Below are positions 1 through 11,663 of a DNA stretch of 64,000 nucleotides, one piece after another; the stretch's first letter is position 1, and every line of letters starts with the position of its first letter. The notes under the pieces were generated by a model. That model was not told where the DNA came from and made no database searches. It saw nothing but the letters and a program-made list of their open reading frames with translations. The DNA lies in contig SJOL01006718.1 of NCBI GenBank assembly GCA_004794785.1, forward strand, positions 171,038 to 235,037, given 5' to 3'. A program made the translations under genes and the position numbers. Source of the stretch: Opisthorchis felineus. Taxonomy: Eukaryota > Platyhelminthes > Trematoda > Opisthorchiida > Opisthorchiidae.

Positions 1-900
1 TTGACTAGACTAACGGTACTCACGTGGTGATACTGTTTTTTGGTAAAGCTATGGCTATTGCTGAGCCATGCTCAAACACCTGATGATATTGTTATGGCTT
101 CCCGATTCTGTAGTGTGAAATGGAATTACCTGAATTTCTTGAGTCTGTACTAGGAACGGTGCCGAGAAGAAGTCAGCGGTTTTCCTCAAAATTTTTAAAA
201 AACTGATAATCCGCCTCATGGTTTGAGATGCTCTGACCTGAACATTATTGCAGGAGTGACCATCTGGCATATACCGTAATCTCGTAATCTCGTAATCTCG
301 TAATCTCGTCTGTAGTTCCCTCCGGCCACAGCAGTTCACCAAATTCAAATGAACATAGTTCAGCCACTCAAGGACGGTGTACAATAAAACTCTCAGTTTA
401 TTATCCTGTAAAGAGGATTACTTCCCCATGGTTTTTTGTCCACCACTTAATCTATCATCTGAACAAGCAAGTGAACAGTATTCGAAGTGGAATAATGGTA
501 AGTTTCTGAATTGTTGTTGCTGAACTACGTGATCCTATGGCCAGAATCAATAAAAATAAAGGGCGGAATTTTAGCGGCTATCGCGCAAATCATTATACAA
601 CAACTGTTTTTTCGTTGGGAGGTCAAACCTAGGAGTGCTATACCTAATTTGGCACCCCAACTGCTCTCGTCAATCCATCATAACTCCCATCTTGATAACA
701 GCAGTCACTCTATAATTTAATTCGGGCGATATAACAATGAATAATGAATGAAAATCAATAATATCGCCAACTACTCGCATTTTCACTCTCTCATTTTCTA
801 AACTGAAGTCAGCTGGATACCTCGTTTGTGGTGTTCGTGGCCTGTCGAAGAGTTTTCAGCAAATTATGAGTAGTATGTTACGTCCAGGCAATAGCTAACG
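1..900. other. Intergenic/intronic stretch, no gene seen
   Basis: Apart from the 8-bp tandem repeat near 276-307 and a relic of the repeat A terminus near 845-880 (GAGTTTTCAGCAA followed by a GAGTAGT motif), I see no coding pattern. Open frames are short and lack splice-site support. Confidence 0.5.
276..307. repeat. Tandem repeat, 8-bp unit x4
   Basis: Four perfect head-to-tail copies of GTAATCTC. It lies in non-coding sequence and creates a spurious minus-strand open frame. Simple-sequence expansion; no function is implied. Confidence 0.9.
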
Positions 901-904
901 CGAC

Positions 905-1180
905 TTCCTTTACTTAGCACATTACTTACAAGGTCACTACTCCTCGACAGTCCACTGCCGGTTCCGCCCTTCTTAAGGCTGAACCTATAGGCACAGCCCC
1001 ATGTTACCGCCAACCTTACGTTCTACTTGAACACCACATTGTTTTCAACCGGCAGAATCCATTCGTTTGCAAATTAGGTTGATATTACCGGAAGACCCAA
1101 ATGGATTGCTGTTCGTCAATATTCTTCATATAAATGAGCTGCACAAGGACAGTCTCATTTTCAGTTGGCACGATATCAGT
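905..1180 (-). repeat. Dispersed repeat A, degenerate copy
   Basis: Shares the phrases 'cctcgacagtccact', 'ggttccgcccttctt' and 'gtttgcaaatta' in the same order as the minus-orientation copy at 9785-9995. It then runs into the 'gagctgcacaaggac...cagttggcacgatat' segment also seen near 9020-9080 and 54940-54990. Heavily diverged, so the ends are approximate. Confidence 0.6.
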
Positions 1181-1236
1181 GGAGTGTTACGTCAGGCAAA
1201 CATACCAAGTTTTCTCGGATATCGTGCCAACTGAAA
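1158..1236. repeat. Inverted repeat, perfect 19-bp arms
   Basis: TTTCAGTTGGCACGATATC at 1159-1177 is exactly complementary to GATATCGTGCCAACTGAAA at 1218-1236, with a spacer of about 40 nt. The arm belongs to the extended part of repeat A, so this is probably two copies in opposite orientation or a foldback terminus. Confidence 0.75.
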
Positions 1237-1284
1237 CAAGAGGCGACCTGGTGCAGCACAATCAACTGAAGTATATCATAAAAT

Positions 1285-1385
1285 AGAGTTTTATTTTAGT
1301 CTCTCGTTAGCACACATTCAATTGAAGATCGGATGCACTTGAGTTCCCCTTCAAAAACAAATTGGTCTGCAAACGAGGGATTTGA
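1285..1385 (+). repeat. Dispersed repeat A, short fragment
   Basis: Contains 'cttgagttccccttcaaaaa' followed by 'caaattggtctgcaaacgag', matching the central part of plus-orientation copies at 3270 and 52740. Strongly diverged. Confidence 0.45.
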
Positions 1386-1389
1386 ATTT

Positions 1390-3260
1390 TGTTTTGAATG
1401 GAACTCGTCAAGTCACTGTAACAGGAAAGACCACACGTGCTTTAGTTTTCACCGGTTATCGCAGCTCAGCGCAGCCACTTGCGCAGTGGCGAATAAGAGT
1501 CCGAGAGACTTTCTGACATAGCTCACACGAAGATAATTTAATTGCCTGAGAGGAGCCGAGTGTTGTTCATCATTTTTCGCGAATCTTGTGAAGGATTTGC
1601 TAAGCACCAAGTCCATGAAATTTGGAGTTGTAGATAGTTGAGTCAAAGGCAAGATGTAGTTAGCCCTGGAAAGTAATCTACCGCAAGTTTCATCCTGACT
1701 TAGACCTAGAAGATGGGTGTGACAGGATGCTGAAAAAGTCACTTCGAGTTATTCATCCTGCGCGCAAGTGTAGTCAGCTGTTGCGTGAAGCCCCTGTGGT
1801 AAACGACAGAAAATGTAAACCAAAGGGACACGCAATGGATCCTGCCATATCCATCTGACAAGTTCTAATAGGGATGTTGCAAGTAGTGGATTAGATTGCA
1901 AGGCTGTCTACGTCCTATCCCTAAAGTCTAAAACGTCCACCTCCGAGTCTTATAGGCTTCGTACCAATCAAATGACCCACGACGTCATCGACGAGGTCAT
2001 CCCTCTTGATTGTCCTCGGTTTTTCATATTTACAGGTAGACTAGGTCACATGCAGTAAGTGCGAAACTACTGCAACATACACCGTTTGGATGCCACGATC
2101 GCCCTATATTAACTGAGAATGCTGTGGCTTAGGATTGTTATGTGGAAAAAGGGCTTTACTCTCATCGTTTCAGAGAGGTTTGGTAAACAATCGGTGGCTT
2201 TACTCTCAGTTTACATTGGGGACCTCTATGGTAACTCTAAAAATCTGACACTCATCCTGATCCTCAAGACTATGCAGGTACATCAGCAGTGGTCAAACCA
2301 CTGGACGACTGCACACAGTAGGAAGCCACAAATGGCTTGTGCTAAGCCGAACGTGATGCCGTGTTCAATCGCTTGACTCCAATGTAAACCAAACCATTAC
2401 GACGACACTTCTGATTCATGTGGACTGATTGTGTCGGGTTTGCAAGCTGAGCACCGCTGATAGGGTTTCCGTGCAAAACCACTCGTGTCCATTGGCCCGT
2501 CGCTTGATCCAGAATCCAGTCCGCCTTGATAAGCTATTCAGGGTCACGTGACCGGCTCGCTGATGCAATCTTGTCTTCCAATCTTACATCAAGCCATTAA
2601 AACCAAACGTGTTGGGTAAATTACTGCGCTGAAATGGGTACTTCCACGCCTCCTAGAATTCTACACCGCTCCACCAAATGCTTTCTTGTGAACCACTTTA
2701 GGCACAAGTCAACAAGCAATAATACACGTTTTCATTCAGTATGACCAGGCCAGACACTTTATTGGATAAACTGACCGGTCCTTTATTATGTCCTAGAATG
2801 CAAGTAAATCTGGTCCTGCTAATAAGCTAGTCATACTATGAAGGATGGAATAGCCTAACGTTTCAACAGTCGTGTGGAGCTGCGTCGAGAGCGTGTCTTT
2901 ACAAAGGAGAAACTCAGGTATGGGAAGTAAAGTATGTCGAAAGTCGTTCCAGTAAAAAGTGACGAACAAATCTATTTCTGCGTCATATTCTTTTCGAGCA
3001 ATAACCAATACGACAAAATTTACTGAACAAGAAAGAACAGGTGACGAATTAAACTGAAGAATTTGTCATTGCAGGACGGTTGTGGATGCATTAACTCTAA
3101 TTATACAAGCTTTGATCGCACATGTATTCTCGAGCATTTTTCACATGATTTATTATCTTACCTATTGATTATGCTACTGTGGCAACCTGAGACCTGGTCG
3201 ATGTTTATAATCTGACATAAATAATCCTTCGCATTGTGGCATCCGACGTTGAAAATTGGT
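1390..3260. other. Gene-free stretch
   Basis: Nothing in either strand reads as a convincing exon. A 33-nt sequence at 2165-2197 recurs near 60235-60268 (listed separately), and 'ggctttactctca' occurs twice, about 45 nt apart, around 2151 and 2196. Confidence 0.5.
2165..2197 (+). repeat. 33-nt dispersed repeat (copy 1)
   Basis: About 33 nt containing TTGGTAAACAATCGGT, almost the same as a stretch near 60235-60268 in the same orientation (differences at about 4 positions). It is probably a fragment of an unrecognised interspersed repeat. Confidence 0.6.
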
Positions 3261-3269
3261 GTTTTAAAA

Positions 3270-3445
3270 ACGTCATGAACGAAGGATTTAGCCGGGTTCC
3301 AAGTGAGTCTCCCTTCAAAAACAAAGTGGTGTGCGAATTAGTGTATTTCGCTAATTTGGTGCAGTTTAGGTTCAGGTTGACGGGAACTCGGGGACTGCGC
3401 CTACCTGATGGGCTCAAGAAGGCCGGTGTGGGTTCAGGGTTAATT
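3270..3445 (+). repeat. Dispersed repeat A, plus orientation
   Basis: Carries the family's ordered landmarks: 'gggttccaagtgagtctccc', then 'cttcaaaaacaaag', then 'gtgtatttcgctaatttggt', then 'gttcaggttgacgggaact', then 'ggggactgcgcctacctgat', ending in 'ctcaagaaggccgg'. Open frames on both strands here are repeat sequence, not genes. Close relatives lie at 9785-9995 (inverted) and 52700-52925. Confidence 0.85.
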
Positions 3446-3449
3446 CACT

Positions 3450-6400
3450 TAACACGCACAACTGCTCAGACGAATAATTATGTATATTTTTAAGCCCCAT
3501 GAAGCTATATCCACAACTGAAACCATAACCGGGGCATTAGGCCTGAACAGATCATTTACAAGATCACGGTTGTAAGCTGAAATAATTGCCTATTATCTCT
3601 AGAGACACAGCCCAAAAATATAAACCACGATCAAACCTTACAGTTAACTCAACGTTTCGTGATGTCACCTTCAATCTAGGAGTTCTGCGTTTGTGTACAC
3701 GCAAGGCAGCTGGCCAGTCCATACGGTCTGCTTTCATTGTTGGAACTACTTCGGCAGCTGGTGGTCACAGTCTTGAATCAAATGACAGTCGAAGTTGACC
3801 CTCAAATGCAAGATGCTGTTTACCTTCAAAAATAAGCCGACAGATGGTACAGGCCAGCACCCAGGTCTTTCACCGGACAGTTTTTTCCGAATACGATGGA
3901 CCGCACCACGCAATGCTTTGACGTCAGCTTATACACAAAAGCATGACTGGGAAGATGTCATTGTATCACTGTCATGATAGTGACATCTGCTAAAATGATC
4001 ACCTGCGACTTATCTGACGAACTTCTTTTCGTAAGCCACTGACCATCAAATTATTGAAAGCCATACGAAAAGTGTCATTTGGAGGAGCATGTTTCGTTCC
4101 TCATGGACAAGGCTGACACGACGTGAACACGGACAGTCTCATGTCTAGGTGGTCTACTAAGGTGAATTTTTTGCCTCTGACAATAACTGGGAACGGCCTT
4201 CTTGATAAAGGCTGTATGGTAGGCACTTCCATCTTGGTGCCCGATGTGTGCGGCAAGACACCATGTAGCGCCTCTTTGGCTTGTCGTCGCATCGTTGCAC
4301 ACCGGAACAGATACTCACTACGCGATTTCTACTGACAAGCCTGGATGTTTTTTTTGTTTGGTTGAGGCCAGGTAGCACTAAAGTTCTTAACAGGAGAAGG
4401 AAATCCATCTACAGCATTGTACACTGGGATATCCCTCATCTCTTTTACTGAACTAGCTGAACCGTCGGAAGCAAAATCAAGGCATGTAGAAACATTCTCT
4501 TGTACGGGTCAACGTGTACATTCACACTTGTGTAGTAAGTGACACAAAAAAACCTGTAGGAGGTAACCCCAACGTTTGTCTTGCATTAAATATGGAACAC
4601 CAAAGTCAGACAAGGCGGAGTTAAGCTGAATCCACCAGGGAGTTGAAAGTGATATTCAAAACCGTTTTTCTGCTGAGTTTTTTTCTAATCCAGACCAAGC
4701 TAAACTCTCCTGGGAAAGAGGAAAGCAAATGGGCGTGGTCTCATAACGATAAATCGCTAAAAATCGCGAACAACATAGATACCGGTTATGATAATTCGCA
4801 ACAAAATTAACCGAAATTCCTGTTTGGAGTCTGAAAGAATTATCATTCACCACAATTGGGGGTGAGATTGGCTGACACAACTGCTAAGTGAATCAGTCAC
4901 TAAATGCCCAAACTACCGACGCACTACGCCGAAAAATGTGTTTCCAAAGAACCCGTAACTTCCGTACAATTGAATTGAACAGTTGGTGATAATGCAAAGA
5001 GACAGATGTATGCTTAGAGTTGTCAAAAGATTACAGTGTACAGTACACGCAGTCCGGTATGAATGCAAGTTTCCCTATTGCCTAACTACCCCTTTCTTCA
5101 GACGTATTTCAAATAAACTTCCCTGGAGATGGGTGAATCTCAATTTTCTCAGGTAGTGCAGACTCCCATCCGATGCCTTCATGGTAGTGAACCAATGTCC
5201 TGGCCGCATATATATTACAAGCCTTAAGGTCTTCATATACACATTCCGTCTACAGAGTGCACGGACCTCAAATCTAGCCGCGTGTCTGCCACCTTGAAAT
5301 GTCACAATAAGATGACAAGTGCATGCCACTTGACTTAGTGGTGCTTGTCGCAGTGACAGCAGTTTTTACTAGTACCATTTATTGGACAGTTAGGTCCAGT
5401 GTTTTGGTGCGTAAACCTCAGTGCAACCCTGGATTCATTTTCCTGCAGTCTGAAACTATGAACGGGAACAAACACGAAGTTGCTTAGGGCATATCCCCTC
5501 TACAGTGCAGTTGCCCCTATAACAACACCGATAAAGTTTTGTCTGAGAGCCACAAAAAGTATGTGATGATTTCAAATTAGGTTTGAGAACGTGGAATTGA
5601 ACCGACAAAATGTAGTTGAGGTTTTCGAGTGGTCTCACAAATTTTGCTAAATTGGTTACTTTATAAATGTTGCTTTGTTAACCTAACAGCTTCGTTGAAA
5701 GTTGGCAAACGCGTTACAAATAATTTTCTACCGGGTCTAGCAGACTGCGCTCTTCTTGCAAATATGTCCCTATGAGAACAACATACTAATCGTGATGCAG
5801 ATCACCTTGGAACTGGGCAATTCACTATCATCTTGGGAGCTCTGTCCTCTCGAGGATAAAACTGAGGAGTGCACGCCTTACTCACCCCAAGATCAGCAGA
5901 TTACTCAAAAGGTCACTGTCAATTCCTTTTGAGTGACCTTGTAAGCGACTTCACTCAGGTTTAAGAAAGTCGGTCATTGCGGTTCACAACTCGATAAATC
6001 AATGCAATCCGTAAACGTCTTATTAGTGCCCGACGAGAATCAAGTTCTCCTATGTAAACAGAAATCTCTGGGGGGAATAAAGGTTGTTGTCTGAGCAACT
6101 TAAAGCTACATCGAGCAGAAGTTTATGATAGTAATTTGTGTAGTTATGTGCTGGTCTGCAGAATCGCTGAGCCGATCTCCCACTATGTTTTACTTCATAT
6201 TGGAGGTCGGGATTTTTCGGCAGCAGTAAAACTGAGTGTAAGGGTTAGATTTTGGATTTCAGTTCATATTTATTTTAAGCCAAGAGACAGTTTTGGAGCA
6301 ATCACAATCAATCATGAACTATGATAATAGGATCGTGTTTTTGACGGAAAAAAATAAATGACCAGTGGTTGGTTAGGCCGTGTTTGCTCAATATCTTAAA

Positions 6401-8030
6401 ATACGAATATTTATCAGGACAAACAGGAATATGTTAGGCTATCAAGCGTTTGGTATCATAGCATCCTTCGAGGGGAATGTCGCATCAAACGATTTAAACA
6501 GATCACTACGACTGACTGGTGGATTTCGACAAGCTAACTGAGATACTCAGTTGCCGAGAATGTTTACAAACGCCTTAGCCTGTGGCTGTGTTCTTGATGA
6601 ACTGCAAGTATAGCGCTTGATGACATACCATACAAACCTCATTCACTGGGCGTATGCCTCTACGGGGCTTCCAATACATTTGTCCCCAGAGGTGGATAGA
6701 GTGGGAAGACAACCTGAAGTGAGACAAACTGGATGTCAACCCAAACGATTATCTGAGGGCTTGTGATAAGCATCTAAAATCAAACCTCCATAAGATTTAT
6801 CAGAGTGCACTGAACGTCCCCACCTTTGATGGCATGAATACTAACAAATTCTTTCAATTCATTTGGCACTGGTCGAAAACTTGAGTGAACTTCAAACATC
6901 TTTTGCGAGCTCGTTTTCGTTCGTCCTCCATATCTACCTCTGCTTAACTGTTTCGTCCTGATATGAACTGCAAGCACAGTAAATACTGTCCTCAGAATTC
7001 ATTCATTCATTTTTTATCGGTTATGTAATTAAATGCCAAACAATCCACTTCTCCCAAAGAAATTTGGATTCCAGCTGCGCAATAGACCTTACAAAGCGGG
7101 CATGCAATCGATTATTAAATAGGTGAAACTGAAAATCTTGTGGAGTTCAGGTTACAAGAAACTAACCAGAAACTACGACCCACTTGAACCTATTTGTAAC
7201 TACGGTAAGTATCTGTAGTTTAAATGTCGTGCGAGATGCTGTCAGTGATGTGGTTCAGTTTGAAGGCAACGTGTCGGATGATTCACCAACTACTGAACTT
7301 TTACGTTCGATCCTAAACACTGACATTTTCCATTCATTTTTAACAGTTCAGTAGCGAAGACAAGCGGCATGTGCAGAGAAATTTGCTTATTTGGTTGAAT
7401 TCTGACTGCCGGATTCCGATGTATCGGAGTGTTCTGTGCATGGTGATTGAACGGTCCGAATGACGAGCTTTATCTCCAGCAAAAGACGTGTGCAGAAAGA
7501 TGGCCTGCACCATATTTTGATTCAAACCAGGCCCCTTGGGATCGAAATTCAACAAACACATTTCCTAAAACGTGGTTATCAGATTTAGTTTAAACCCCGT
7601 CTGGTCGAGCGTAATTTTCGGGGCAGCCAAACTCAGTGCCATTGATGGTCACTTATAAAGCCTTGTACAATTCTTTCTGGTTGTGTCAGCGTGCTTTGTA
7701 GACTGATCAGCAGTATTTACCTCGGAGGAAAACGGCGGTTAGAGTCAGTTCAGTTGAGCTTTACTCTGATTGTAGTCAAACAACATAGCAGACGTTACCG
7801 GTTTACAGGAAACCGTGAAAAATGCGGGTATCTGACATTTACCGTATGTAGGTCCTTTTGTAAATTTGGACGAGACTTCGTTGTCGGTAACTGGGTCATC
7901 GTTCGCCCATATCCCATAACCCGATAAGATACCCACTCATATACGTTAGTTACTCGTTTACTAAAGCAATCGTATACGGATGACCAGCATAAGCTTTGAC
8001 AACTAAGCTATGATAGGGTCACACGCCACC
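3450..8030. other. Long gene-free stretch
   Basis: No exon with matching splice sites or recognisable protein sequence was found. There is a small inverted repeat at 5903-5912/5925-5934 (ACTCAAAAGG and its complement). Short open frames around 3586-3977, 6136-6324 and 7691-7927 have no further support. Confidence 0.4.
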
Positions 8031-8089
8031 TGGAATAAGACCATGGGAGGACAATGAACTTGCAGTGGTCTGCTTAAATAAGACAGAAA

Positions 8090-8440
8090 GTGGGTTGGGA
8101 ATGGTTCAGACGCCGAAAAGAGGTTGGAAGACTTTACACGACGCAGATGCTTGCAAAACATCTCGCTTTCTCTCATGAACTCCACGACAATGCTCAGACT
8201 AGTATCCCGGTTGATTCCATTCACATGTGCTCCTATTCGCCCGTCCGAAAAAGGTCGATAGTTTCTCACTTATCTCCAACAACTAGTACAGACATAGTGA
8301 AGCTTAGTGCTCGACTAACGCGCAGAATGTCGCAGGAGGAACCTGCTGCCTTAATTGGTGCTTACCACCAGTCAGCTGAAAGGGTTCAAAACTTCTTGGC
8401 ACATCTCCACAAGATACCGAAATGTTCGACAATGCAGTGA
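8090..8440 (+). CDS. Candidate 3'-terminal exon, unknown protein
   Basis: An open frame of up to 116 codons ends at TGA 8438-8440. Its second half reads like real coding sequence: an amphipathic helical stretch with LSARLTRRMSQEE, then ALIGAYHQSAERVQNFLAHL, then a short Lys/Cys tail. There is no signal peptide or membrane segment. Possible acceptors are 'aatggttcag' before about 8108 and 'acacgacgcag' before about 8147. No partner exon was found upstream, so the gene start is unknown. I do not recognise a family. It could equally be a chance frame in non-coding DNA; the helix and codon choice favour a real exon. Confidence 0.35.
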   Translation: MGWEWFRRRKEVGRLYTTQMLAKHLAFSHELHDNAQTSIPVDSIHMCSYSPVRKRSIVSHLSPTTSTDIVKLSARLTRRMSQEEPAALIGAYHQSAERVQNFLAHLHKIPKCSTMQ

Positions 8441-8444
8441 TTAT

Positions 8445-8935
8445 ATTCATACTTGTTGCTAGAGCCATGGAATTTCGCTAGCTGCAGAACAAGTCACTTT
8501 CTATACTTTACTGAAACCCAACAACCCTGAAGTGCTCAAAGTGCAAACTCCATTGAGGGTTAAAGCGCGAAAATACTTGTGACTTGTGATACACCAGTTA
8601 CATTCCGATACCTATTCTGTAGACTTGATAACATAGCAGTGGCTTGCCTGCTGTGCTTCCTACAGGCCTCATGAAGGCTGAGTTTTGAAGAGCTGCTACT
8701 GTTGCATGATGCCTTTACATTTTTTCACCGCGAAATACGTCAACAATGGCACTGCAGTGGATGACTGTGTATGACTTCATTGCTACGCGAGAAGATAATT
8801 TAGTAAATTTTTACTGGTGTCCCTTGATCCCAAGGGTTTGTTGTTATTGTAGAGTTAGAGTTTCCGAAGCACTATATGTTGCCAGTAGTTGTCTTTGATT
8901 TCTACTGACGAGATGCTTTAAATTTTTGCTCAAGA
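8445..8935. other. Gene-free stretch
   Basis: No coding pattern, repeat copy or RNA-like structure recognised between the candidate exon at 8.4 kb and the cluster of repeat A copies that begins near 8.94 kb. Confidence 0.4.
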
Positions 8936-8937
8936 GA

Positions 8938-9145
8938 CTTTAGGCTTCGACAAATACACTCATTTGCAAATCAATTTGGTTTTCACGAGAGACTCAAATG
9001 AATCTCTCGTTTATGATATTCTTTGACTGAATATGCTACACACAGGCCACCTCATGTTTCAGTCGGCACGATATTCGAGATATCGTAGTATATTTTCATA
9101 AAGAAAATTACTCACAAGTTCCAAGAGTTTTCAGCAACCTTGTGA
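8938..9145 (-). repeat. Dispersed repeat A, long form
   Basis: Starts with 'actcatttgcaaatcaattt', contains a short palindrome (CGAGAGA ... TCTCTCG near 8988-9010), then the 'catgtttcagtcggcacgat' and 'cgagatatcgtagta' segment, and ends with the terminus 'gagttttcagcaaccttgtg' plus 'agtag'. The same extension occurs near 54880-55020. Confidence 0.75.
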
Positions 9146-9379
9146 GTAGTTTATGAAGAATTTAGGCTTCTTTTTTGTTTGCGACCGGCTTGGCTACACT
9201 TAGGTTGCAAGCTCTTTCTCCCAAATTTATGATTTTACATATCCACCTACAAACCTCAAGTGATTTGTGGTGGATCAATCAGTTCCTAGGAGACATTATT
9301 GTTTCATCAAAAAATATGCACAGAACAAACGGACAACGTCAAAAAAATCTCACTCCTACATATATTTGGTTTTGACAGA

Positions 9380-9540
9380 AGACTCATTTGAATCAAGGTG
9401 AATTTCCCGTTTCTAGGGTCCGCTTTATAAGGTTTAGGGATAAACGGGGAGTGCATTTACCTGGTGAGCCTTAAGAATGGTGAAACTAATAGTGGGTTGT
9501 CAAAGAATTTTCGGCAACCTTACGAGTAGTGTTACATTTA
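9380..9540 (+). repeat. Dispersed repeat A, plus orientation, partial
   Basis: Contains 'acggggagtgcatttacctg' and ends in 'ttttcggcaaccttacgagt' plus 'agtgttac', the shared 3' terminus of the family. The 5' half is poorly conserved. Confidence 0.65.
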
Positions 9541-9784
9541 TAGGACGGAGAACTTGTTTGAGTAACCTGATAGGAACTTGATCTTGTTTCCGTTTGTCTA
9601 CTTGAATGATGTCATATTTTAGGTTAAGAAGCTGATAAGTAGGAACTCGATGTAAACTAAATCCCAGAGTTCAGCTAAGCCTCTACTCAACATACCAGAG
9701 TTTATTCCTTAGTAGGATGCCGCTTGTAAGACAAGTGGATACTCGTTGAGAATACATCAGGTTTGCTTAGGCCCTGAATTTCGA

Positions 9785-9995
9785 TCGATGTCGAAAACTC
9801 CTCGACAGCCCACGACCGGTTTCGCTCTTCTTCGGGCTCATCAGGTAGACGCACTCCCCGAGTTTCCGTCAACGTTATGTACTATCTGAACCCAAATGGC
9901 ACTAAATTTGACCTGTACAGTCATCTGCATACCAATTTGGTTTTGAAGGGAGACTCACCTGGAACCCAGCTGAATCTCTCGCTCATTACGTTCTT
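9785..9995 (-). repeat. Dispersed repeat A, minus orientation, well preserved
   Basis: Reads as the reverse complement of the copy at 52700-52925, with all landmarks in reversed order: 'ctcctcgacagcccac', 'cgctcttcttcgggctcatc', 'actccccgagtttccgtcaa', 'ttggttttgaagggagactc' and 'acctggaacccagctgaatc'. The overlapping minus-strand open frame near 9955-10185 is therefore partly repeat. Confidence 0.85.
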
Positions 9996-9999
9996 TTTC

Positions 10000-11400
10000 G
10001 AAAAGTTTTGCAGGAAAAAGTGGAATTTTGCATGAGATTTGAGCAGACGCACAAGGGTTTGAAAACTTTATTTTTGGCTTTATCGCGTGTTGCTTATGTC
10101 TACAAGGTCTTCGGTATGTACAGCTTCTTGTGAACATTAGACCCGGAGGAAAAAACACGGAGTTGAACGCATCTAGAAGTGGCACAGTTAGTGAGCTGCA
10201 AATGAAACCTGGTAAGATAAGTTGTGCGTGCTTCCCAGCTGTAACTCATCGACTCACTGACTCATTAGGTGTCTGACGAATGACCGTGGGAAGGTAGTTG
10301 AACTAGGGATTCATTGGTCACTCACTTTATTATCCGGTCATGGCTAGCCCCAGTGGGCGGATAGTATGAGAGGAACTGGGAACAGTCAAAAATAGTGTAC
10401 TGGAAAATTTCAGCTGTTGAAATCATTATATCGAGTTAGACCACCGCCAGGCATCGTTGCAGAGAGGTAAAACATTGCGGAGAGGAAGATCTACCAAAAT
10501 AAAGGACAATGAATCATAAACAAATCAGTAGTAAATGTTTAGATTGAAATATGTAATTGTGACGAATTAAGTTAGGCCTCGACACCACCAGTAATAGGAG
10601 GCTAGGTAACGGGAACAAGAAAGCGGACCAGAAATGGGATATCGCAAGTATAGATAGGTTAGTGGTAACGGTGGTGTGAACGAGAAATATATTTAGGGTC
10701 CTTCAGGATCACTCGATGATACAGACCGCTGGCTAAGTTTAGCTTATTCAAATGTAATTGCTTGTAAATGTAATTATGTAATGTATGTAATGTATGTAAT
10801 GTAATTGCTCCTTTCCCGGGCCAAGTAGAAGGTGGAATTTTGTAACAGTGGGCAATATAGACGGGAAATTTGCGGATAGTCCTTGGAAAAAATACATAAT
10901 TCGCCAAGAGTGCCGATATGACAAATTGGAGTGTCTAAGTAATACAACAGTAAGCAAAGTTAATCATGAAATTCTGTTTTTCATTTGACTTTTATCGACT
11001 AGTTGCCTCCACTGTGTTACCCTCATCCGTGTCCATACGTGTCGACGTGCAGGACAAAATTTGACTTCTCAACTTTATTGCAAATGTAAAACATGACGAA
11101 GTATACTTCCATATAAAAGTGATTGTGTTGTATCTTCTCCTTACCTTTCAAGTAGGAAAGTATAGATTAACAAAAAAACAGAGATTTCTCATTGGGTGGA
11201 TCGTCCACTGGCTTGATATTTTAACTCATACTTGTTCTGTTGAGGAAAGTCCACTATTCCCATTAATCGACCAAGCAGGCTGATGAATATCTGCTACTTT
11301 GAACCTAATCGCATGAAAATTGCTTCACGAAAGGAGTGTGATTTTAGAGTTTGATCACAGGAAGGAGTAAGACGTGATCAGGAACTACTAAGCAGCTGCC
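10000..11400. other. Gene-free stretch with a short tandem repeat
   Basis: No exon recognised. Around 10766-10805 there are about three copies of the 9-mer ATGTAATGT. The rest is A/T-rich sequence without recognisable features. Confidence 0.45.
10766..10805. repeat. Short tandem repeat (ATGTAATGT)n
   Basis: Three near-perfect 9-bp copies with flanking GTAATT variants. Simple-sequence repeat. Confidence 0.8.
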
Positions 11401-11413
11401 TCCCACAGATACC

Positions 11414-11560
11414 ATGGAATCATTCTACTCAGAAGGCCACTGTTGCCAGGACGTTCAACATCATCGTTGTCGTCATCATCATCATCATCATCATCAGAGA
11501 CAGCAGCAGAAGCAGCGTCACCTTCATCGACAGCACAGTATCACTGTTCAACATTGACAC
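11414..11560 (+). CDS. Small His/Gln-rich ORF, possible first exon
   Basis: ATG at 11414 sits in ACCATGG, a strong eukaryotic start context, directly after a CCTCCCACAG acceptor-like motif. That would suit a trans-spliced or ordinary exon. The frame encodes about 48 residues: an acidic/aromatic start (MESFYSEGHCC), a run of seven His from a CAT repeat, then QRQQQKQR and a short basic tail, ending at TGA. The CAT run is also a simple repeat, so the composition may be incidental. A second Q/R-rich stretch with the same QRQQQKQR string lies at about 11720-11765 in another frame. No family is recognised. Confidence 0.3.
11472..11496. repeat. (ATC)n microsatellite
   Basis: About eight CAT/ATC trinucleotides, giving poly-His in one plus frame and poly-Met in a minus frame. 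Confidence 0.85.
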
Positions 11561-11663
11561 TTCAAAGCCGTACAACCATAATTCATCTGAAAGCCTTATT
11601 GTGAGGAAAGGAATAAAAGTGAATGGGAACGGGACTTAGCGCTAGCATGCCACAATTACTCCG

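Noticed and set aside
55..384. 109-codon minus-strand frame
   Set aside because: It runs through the 8-bp tandem repeat, has no domain, and no splice or start support.
3205..3493. Open frames on both strands
   Set aside because: They translate repeat A, and equivalent 'proteins' appear at the other copies.
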